From Bryopsis sp. KO-2023 (Eukaryota; Chlorophyta; Ulvophyceae; Bryopsidales; Bryopsidaceae): a DNA stretch of 64,000 nucleotides. The DNA lies in contig BSYQ01000004.1 of assembly GCA_030272585.1 (NCBI GenBank), positions 6,448,001-6,512,000 of the forward strand, given 5' to 3'. Positions within the stretch are counted from its first letter, which is position 1, and each line of letters starts with the position of its first letter. This document shows positions 59,081 to 64,000 of the stretch, in pieces. The notes beneath the pieces were generated by a model. It saw only the letters and a program-made list of their open reading frames with translations. It ran no database searches and was not told the DNA's origin. Position numbers and translations under genes: made by a program.

Positions 59081-62000
59081 GAACGAACGAACGATCAGAA
59101 TCAGGGCGTCAGCCATCAGAAGACGCAAGAAGTTTTGAGGAAAGGCAAACAGGTGAGGCTTCGTTTTTTCGACTCGTGTGGGGTCTGAGGTGGTGGGCGG
59201 AGCCCCATCGGCTTCAAAATATCGAGTTGCCAATATCGCATCGGCGATTCCAAACCAAACCATCGATCGTTTCGCACGAAATCACAATCTCCCCCCCGAC
59301 ATGCACATGCAACATGCGTCCATCGAAATTTTCGAAATCCGAGTCGGCGGATGAGCAACCTCGAAATCGAGGAATGAAAACACACATTATATCTATTACT
59401 GAGCACCCCCCATCCCCACCAGTCTTGGTTTTTCTGAAGTTGGAAGAGGATTTTTATCACTTTTGTAATATATATCTCTATATATTATAGGAGCTGCAAG
59501 CCTTGAAAGACTGCATAGAGAAGGTGAAGAGCAACACGGCATCAAGCCATGACTGGAGGTCGAGCATCAGCAGAGTGCCGACTTATGCACCACAATGGAG
59601 CCCGGAGCCGTCGCTGGAAAAGGCTCCAGCCATGGAGAGCTCGGAGAGCGAAACGACCGGGACCTCTGAAACAAGCGGTACCTGGGAATTGAACACTGGC
59701 CTTCTCTCTCCCCTATATTCTTCGGATATGGTTGAACAATTTCTTGATGTTAAAATGTTTCATGCAACGCAACTCCACCAAGTTGAGCCTTTCTCATGGA
59801 AATGTCCTAGGTGTGGCTTATATTGCATGATAAGGTCCAGCGTAACATCCCATTCCAGAGAAAACCCCTACTCCCCATGTATAAAAACACCATTTCATAT
59901 TAAGAGTGTGCCTTGATGCACTGGGGGCAAAAATAATTGGCGGCATTCAATCACTTATATTCCGACATCAACTCTTTTCAAACCATCGGTCCACATCTCT
60001 CTTAATAAAAATCAGCAATGAAAAAAAAAAACGAAACAGTGTAACCCCACATGCAAAACCTCCCGAATCTTGCCTAGCAGAAAACCTATTTCCTTCTCTC
60101 TTGGCACACCTCTCGCTCAGACAAAAAAAAAAAGTGGAAAAAAAATAGCGAATCAACCAAGAGGATTATATACATGAAGAAAGAGGCGATCCTGATTCTG
60201 GTTCATGCCTGTCGAATTCTGTAGTGCCAAGTGAAAAAGGGGAGGAGGAGGGCGAACCATGTCCAGAGCAAGCCGAGTCTGGCCCTGATGTCAGCTCCAC
60301 CTGGGAAAGAATCGTAACGTGGGTAGCAGGTGACAGTCCGGTCGGGGGCAACCCTGAGGAAAGCACATCTGGAAGGTCTGATCATGGAGGAGGGTTGGAG
60401 GTGACTAATAAGCGAGGGAAAAATGAAAAAGAGCCGCCGGGGGGCTCTGATTTTGACTCCAGAATTCAAGCGGTGGCCAAGAGAGAGGCAGAAGCCTTGC
60501 TGGCAAAAGTGAGTTACTTGGATATTTGAAAAAAGGGCCCTGGAATTGGAGACACAACGATAGTGCATTAGCAATTGTTCGAGAATACGAGAAACTGGAT
60601 TGGGGGGTTGAGTGCTGGTGGTGGCGTGTTTGACCAGGTTACGGCTGAGCAGAGAATGAATGAACTGGACGAGCGACTGAGGGATGCTATGGAGAGATTG
60701 AACAGAAATGAACATGACCCTGAGCGGCTCAGGCTGAAAGAGAATGACGCTCTCTTGAAGGTGGAACAAGACAAAAACCTGAAGCTGAAAGCCGCACTCG
60801 AAACCATCAAAAATCAGAATGCAGAGCTCCAGGTAGCGTACCCACATCTCAACCGACAGCTCAACCCATAAATTTGATAACTGCATGATTGATTGTTTAC
60901 TTTCGTGTTCAAATTTGAAGCATCCAGGCTGAAAGCCCCTTTCATACCAGGAGAGTTCTCCGGTGGGATTAGTTTGGCAATGTTATGGATAAGATAGATG
61001 AGTAATAGATTTCAGAGGGGTGCAAGTTTAAGCAAATTGTTTGCTGATCGCATGCTAGGGCAAATGTGAGGGTGCGGAGGCGGATTTGCACGATGCCCAA
61101 GATGAGGTGGACTCGCTGAGCCGTCAGCTCAAGTTGAGCGAGTCGTCGAGGACTGGAATGAAATCCACGCTGGATAGAGCCCAAGAGGAGGTTGCCGACA
61201 TGCAGAAAGAAGTTCAGGTGGGAAAATGGTGGAATTCCATGCGGTGGAATTCTCAGGTGTTTTTTTTTTTAATAAAATAAAAAATAATCTTTTGTTTGGA
61301 GAATCGTTGAAAAATTACTTCAATTTGGTCAAACAACAAAAATTGCTTTTTCCTTATTTCAGTCTGGTAGCATTTTAGGTCATGAAGGTGCACCACTTCG
61401 AGCATCAACATCAGGATATGAAAAAGGCTGCTGCCGAAACGGAGTCATTGAGGAAAGCGTTGATTTCCCTGGCTGGTTCAATAACTGCTGGCCTCAGGGA
61501 CGTTTCCTCGAAAGGGCTGAAGGATGCCCAGGCCTTGGAGACTGCACTGGGACGGGTGGAAGCTTCCATTGATGAGGTGAGATGCAAACTCGCATCGGGT
61601 ATTTCCAGAACACCTGCAGGTGGTGTCAATGACTAGGAAGGATGAGGTGGATGAATCTGTCAGCCTGAATGTGGGAATTTATTGAGGATATTCACTGAAT
61701 CAGAGGGGATTTATTCTAGCTGGTATGTACACCCTCGATGCTTCCCCCGTAGGTGGATCCGGAGCTGGTGGCCGATGTCACAAACTTGTCAGGGAAAGGA
61801 CTGTCTGCGGTTTTTCGCATCGTGGAGGAATCCCAGGACGAGTGCCTGCGATTGAAGGCGGAAGTCGCAAAGATGAAATCGCTCCATCAAGAATCCACCG
61901 AGAAGCTGAATCAGGAGGAGCTGGCCTCCAGAAAATTGGCTGCTTATGCATCTGAAATCGATGAAGTCCTGTCCGAGGTTCACAGAATGAGCACCGGGAT

Positions 62001-63955
62001 GGAAGACTTGAGGCGGCAGGTTCGTGAGAGGGACCAATCGATTTCAGGGTTGGAGACAGCCAAAAAAATGTTGGAGTTGGAAATGAAGGAGTGTAAAAAG
62101 CAGTTGGAGAAGGCGGCATCGGTGGAGAGCCAATGTGCTGCACAAGAATCGAAGATTGTCGAGCTGGAGCGGAAATTGATGGAGGTGGCTAATTCTCGAA
62201 TTGAAACAAATATCCTGCTTTTTGTTTGTTTTTATTAATACAGAATTGAAAACTCTTCCTCTTGATCAAATGTGGTGTTAGAAATTAGGGGAAAAAAATT
62301 CCCCTTTTTCTAAAAAATTCGGACTTTTTCCAAAATCTTTTTTTTTTTTGTGCCGAACGCACATAGTTTGACTGCCAACCTTTGCAGGATCTTTTTGTTT
62401 TAGAGGAATAAATTTTCTATGACAAGTATAATGGGAAAAAAATATGAGAGAGAAGTGCTGAAAAACGAATGTGGGTGGGTGTCTAGGCAAGCCGTGAGGT
62501 TTCCTCGCTGAAGAAAACCTTGGACACCAAAGAGGACAGAATTCGGGAGCTCAGGTTGGCATTCACATCTGCAACAGATGCCGACTTAAAGGAAGCAAAG
62601 CAGGAGCTAGAGAGAGTGTCGATGGACCTGGAACAAGCCCTCAAAGATGTGGTAGGATGAGTGCTTTTTTTTAATCTTCTTTTCTCTCTGCAAATGAAGC
62701 TGAAATGCTCACATTTTGCCAATCCCGTTCGGCATTCCATAAAGAAGCCTGGAAAGACAGACACCCTGGCTTAATCGAAACCTCACTTTCTCATTTCGCA
62801 TTGGAATGGCTTTTGTTCGATGAATTTTAGTCGGGTTGGAGAGGGCAGTTGTGTGTGACCTCCTTTGGGAATGTGGACGTGCAGAAATCTGAGCGGGCGG
62901 CCAAGAGGGAGCTCGAGGGGAAAATGGTGAAATCTCAGGCTGACGCACTGGCTGTGAATGATCAGCTTTTGTCCAGCGCACAAAGGAGGGCCGAAAAAAA
63001 CCAAAGAGAAAATACTGCTCTGTGGGACACCCTCAAAGTCTTGATGAGAGAGGTGGGCATGGAAAAACTGACAAGTTCCCTGTCCATAGAACCCAACCAA
63101 AAACGGGATTTCACAAAATCTTCCCCCTTGATTTCAATCGTAAATTTGACTTCAAATAGCTTTCCCTCTAGCATTGATGGTTATGTGTTAAATGAGCGGT
63201 GCAGAAAAGCCAGGTTTGTATTGGCATCGAAACATGTAATGCTTGACCTTGCATGCACTTGGGAGCAATTTGATCTTCTTCCCCCCCCTCAGATTAACCT
63301 TGGAGTGATGTTCGGTCGATGTTAGATGAAGGAGGGGGTGTCCATCGCTCAAGATCAGGTGCATGCATGCATGACCTCTTTGCGAGACAAGTGTGCGTGT
63401 TGTGTGGATGCATCTTCCATCTCGGCCCCGCTCAAAGATGCCTCTCACATTGCAGAGCTTTGGCTCTCCGGAGACGCAGCGATCGAACCCCCGGAGCTGA
63501 TCAAATCCCATCTGGCACCGCTCATCGCGCATTCCATGAAATGGTGCATAGATTGCCTGACGTCTGAGTTGCATGCCCTGGACGAATCCCAGCAAGAGGC
63601 TGTGAAGGAGACCAAGGAGGTCAAGCTCCGATGTCAGACGGCTCGAAAGCAATTGGAAAAAGCTCTGAGAATCGGACAACTGCAGGCTCGCCGGTCAAAT
63701 CCAGATTTTGAAGGGAGTGCTTGTGGGGAAGAGTCCGGTGCGGACAGTGAGGGGGATGCATGTCTGGCGATGGATGCAGATTTGGGCGAGCTTGCAGAGC
63801 TCGTTGTCAGACATGTGAATGGCCTTGCATGGGTGGTGGAGTGTGGGGATGCTGAGCTGGGCAGTTTGAAGGAACAGGTGCAAAAATTGGAGTCCGCCAA
63901 GGGGGCATGTGAATCGACAGTGAAGGAACTGCATGCACAACTGGAGGAATCCAAG
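59081..63955 (+). CDS. Long coiled-coil protein, partial at both ends
   Basis: Not recognised by name. Exons: 59081-59152, 59491-59677, 60162-60508, 60572-60832, 61059-61217, 61379-61576, 61753-62184, 62487-62651, 62885-63052 and 63326-63955, about 870 codons in view. All junctions after the third exon are phase 0. An acidic Ser/Thr/Glu-rich region (SSESETTGTSE, EKGEEEGEPCPEQAE) precedes long heptad helices: NELDERLRDAMERLNRNE, DAQDEVDSLSRQLKLSE, LRRQVRERDQSISGLETA, KEAKQELERVSMDLEQAL, ERAAKRELEGKM. The last exon has a less coiled segment with several Cys (CACCVDASS) and then more helix (LKEQVQKLESAK). It could be a cytoskeletal, Golgi or motor-adaptor protein; no globular domain identifies it. 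The acceptor at 60161 is weak (no pyrimidine tract) and was chosen for phase. A donor at 63956 shows it continues past the window. Confidence 0.7.
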
Positions 63956-64000
63956 GTAATGTCCTAATATCAGTTGGCCATCTCATCCATATATGCCAGA

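Overview
This window comes from an intron-rich nuclear eukaryotic genome. The signs are GT-AG introns of about 80-1400 bp, homopolymer-rich A/T spacers, and eukaryote-only proteins (EF-2, RAD23, a DHX15/Prp43 helicase, COG8, an OSCA/CSC1/TMEM63 channel, a CHCH/LYR pair, a chromovirus-type Gypsy element). The EF-2 segment reads like the green/red/cryptophyte style of EF-2, so an intron-rich alga or related protist is my best guess. That is inference; the sequence does not name a species.

Layout: (1) 138-3119, minus: 5' six coding exons of EF-2, running off the left edge. (2) 4553-7121, plus: six-exon protein with two CxxC knuckles, family unknown. (3) 8409-9975, plus: four-exon secreted Ala/Cys-rich protein. 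(4) 12333-16632, minus: complete ten-exon RAD23. (5) 17478-30476: repeat-element block made of a 743-bp unit followed head-to-tail by a second, much longer copy of the same unit. The second copy is interrupted by an intact Ty3/Gypsy retrotransposon (18582-26361, identical-looking 513-bp LTRs, TTTGC target duplication) and carries about 36 copies of an 81-bp satellite. (6) 30573-32243, plus: intronless COG8. (7) 33140-33641, minus: two small genes for mitochondrial CHCH and LYR proteins, 22 nt apart. (8) 33642-39111: no supported gene, several local repeats. (9) 39112-47405, minus: 17-exon CSC1/TMEM63-type channel. (10) 47993-52249, minus: ten-exon DHX15/Prp43 helicase. (11) 52975-54156, plus: basic protein of unknown family. 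(12) 56348-57685, minus: three-exon RING E3. (13) 59081-63955, plus: part of a long coiled-coil protein leaving the right edge.

The host genes are mostly housekeeping (translation, proteasome shuttling, splicing/ribosome biogenesis, Golgi tethering, respiratory-chain assembly) with no common pathway. The strongest unusual signals are a textbook -1 frameshift cassette at the end of gag, the hairpin-rich repeat element with its filled and empty twin copies, two ~30-bp insertions each framed by its own direct repeats, and the closely packed CHCH-LYR gene pair. Exon boundaries were set by hand from splice consensus, reading-frame phase and family resemblance; every phase was checked for closure.
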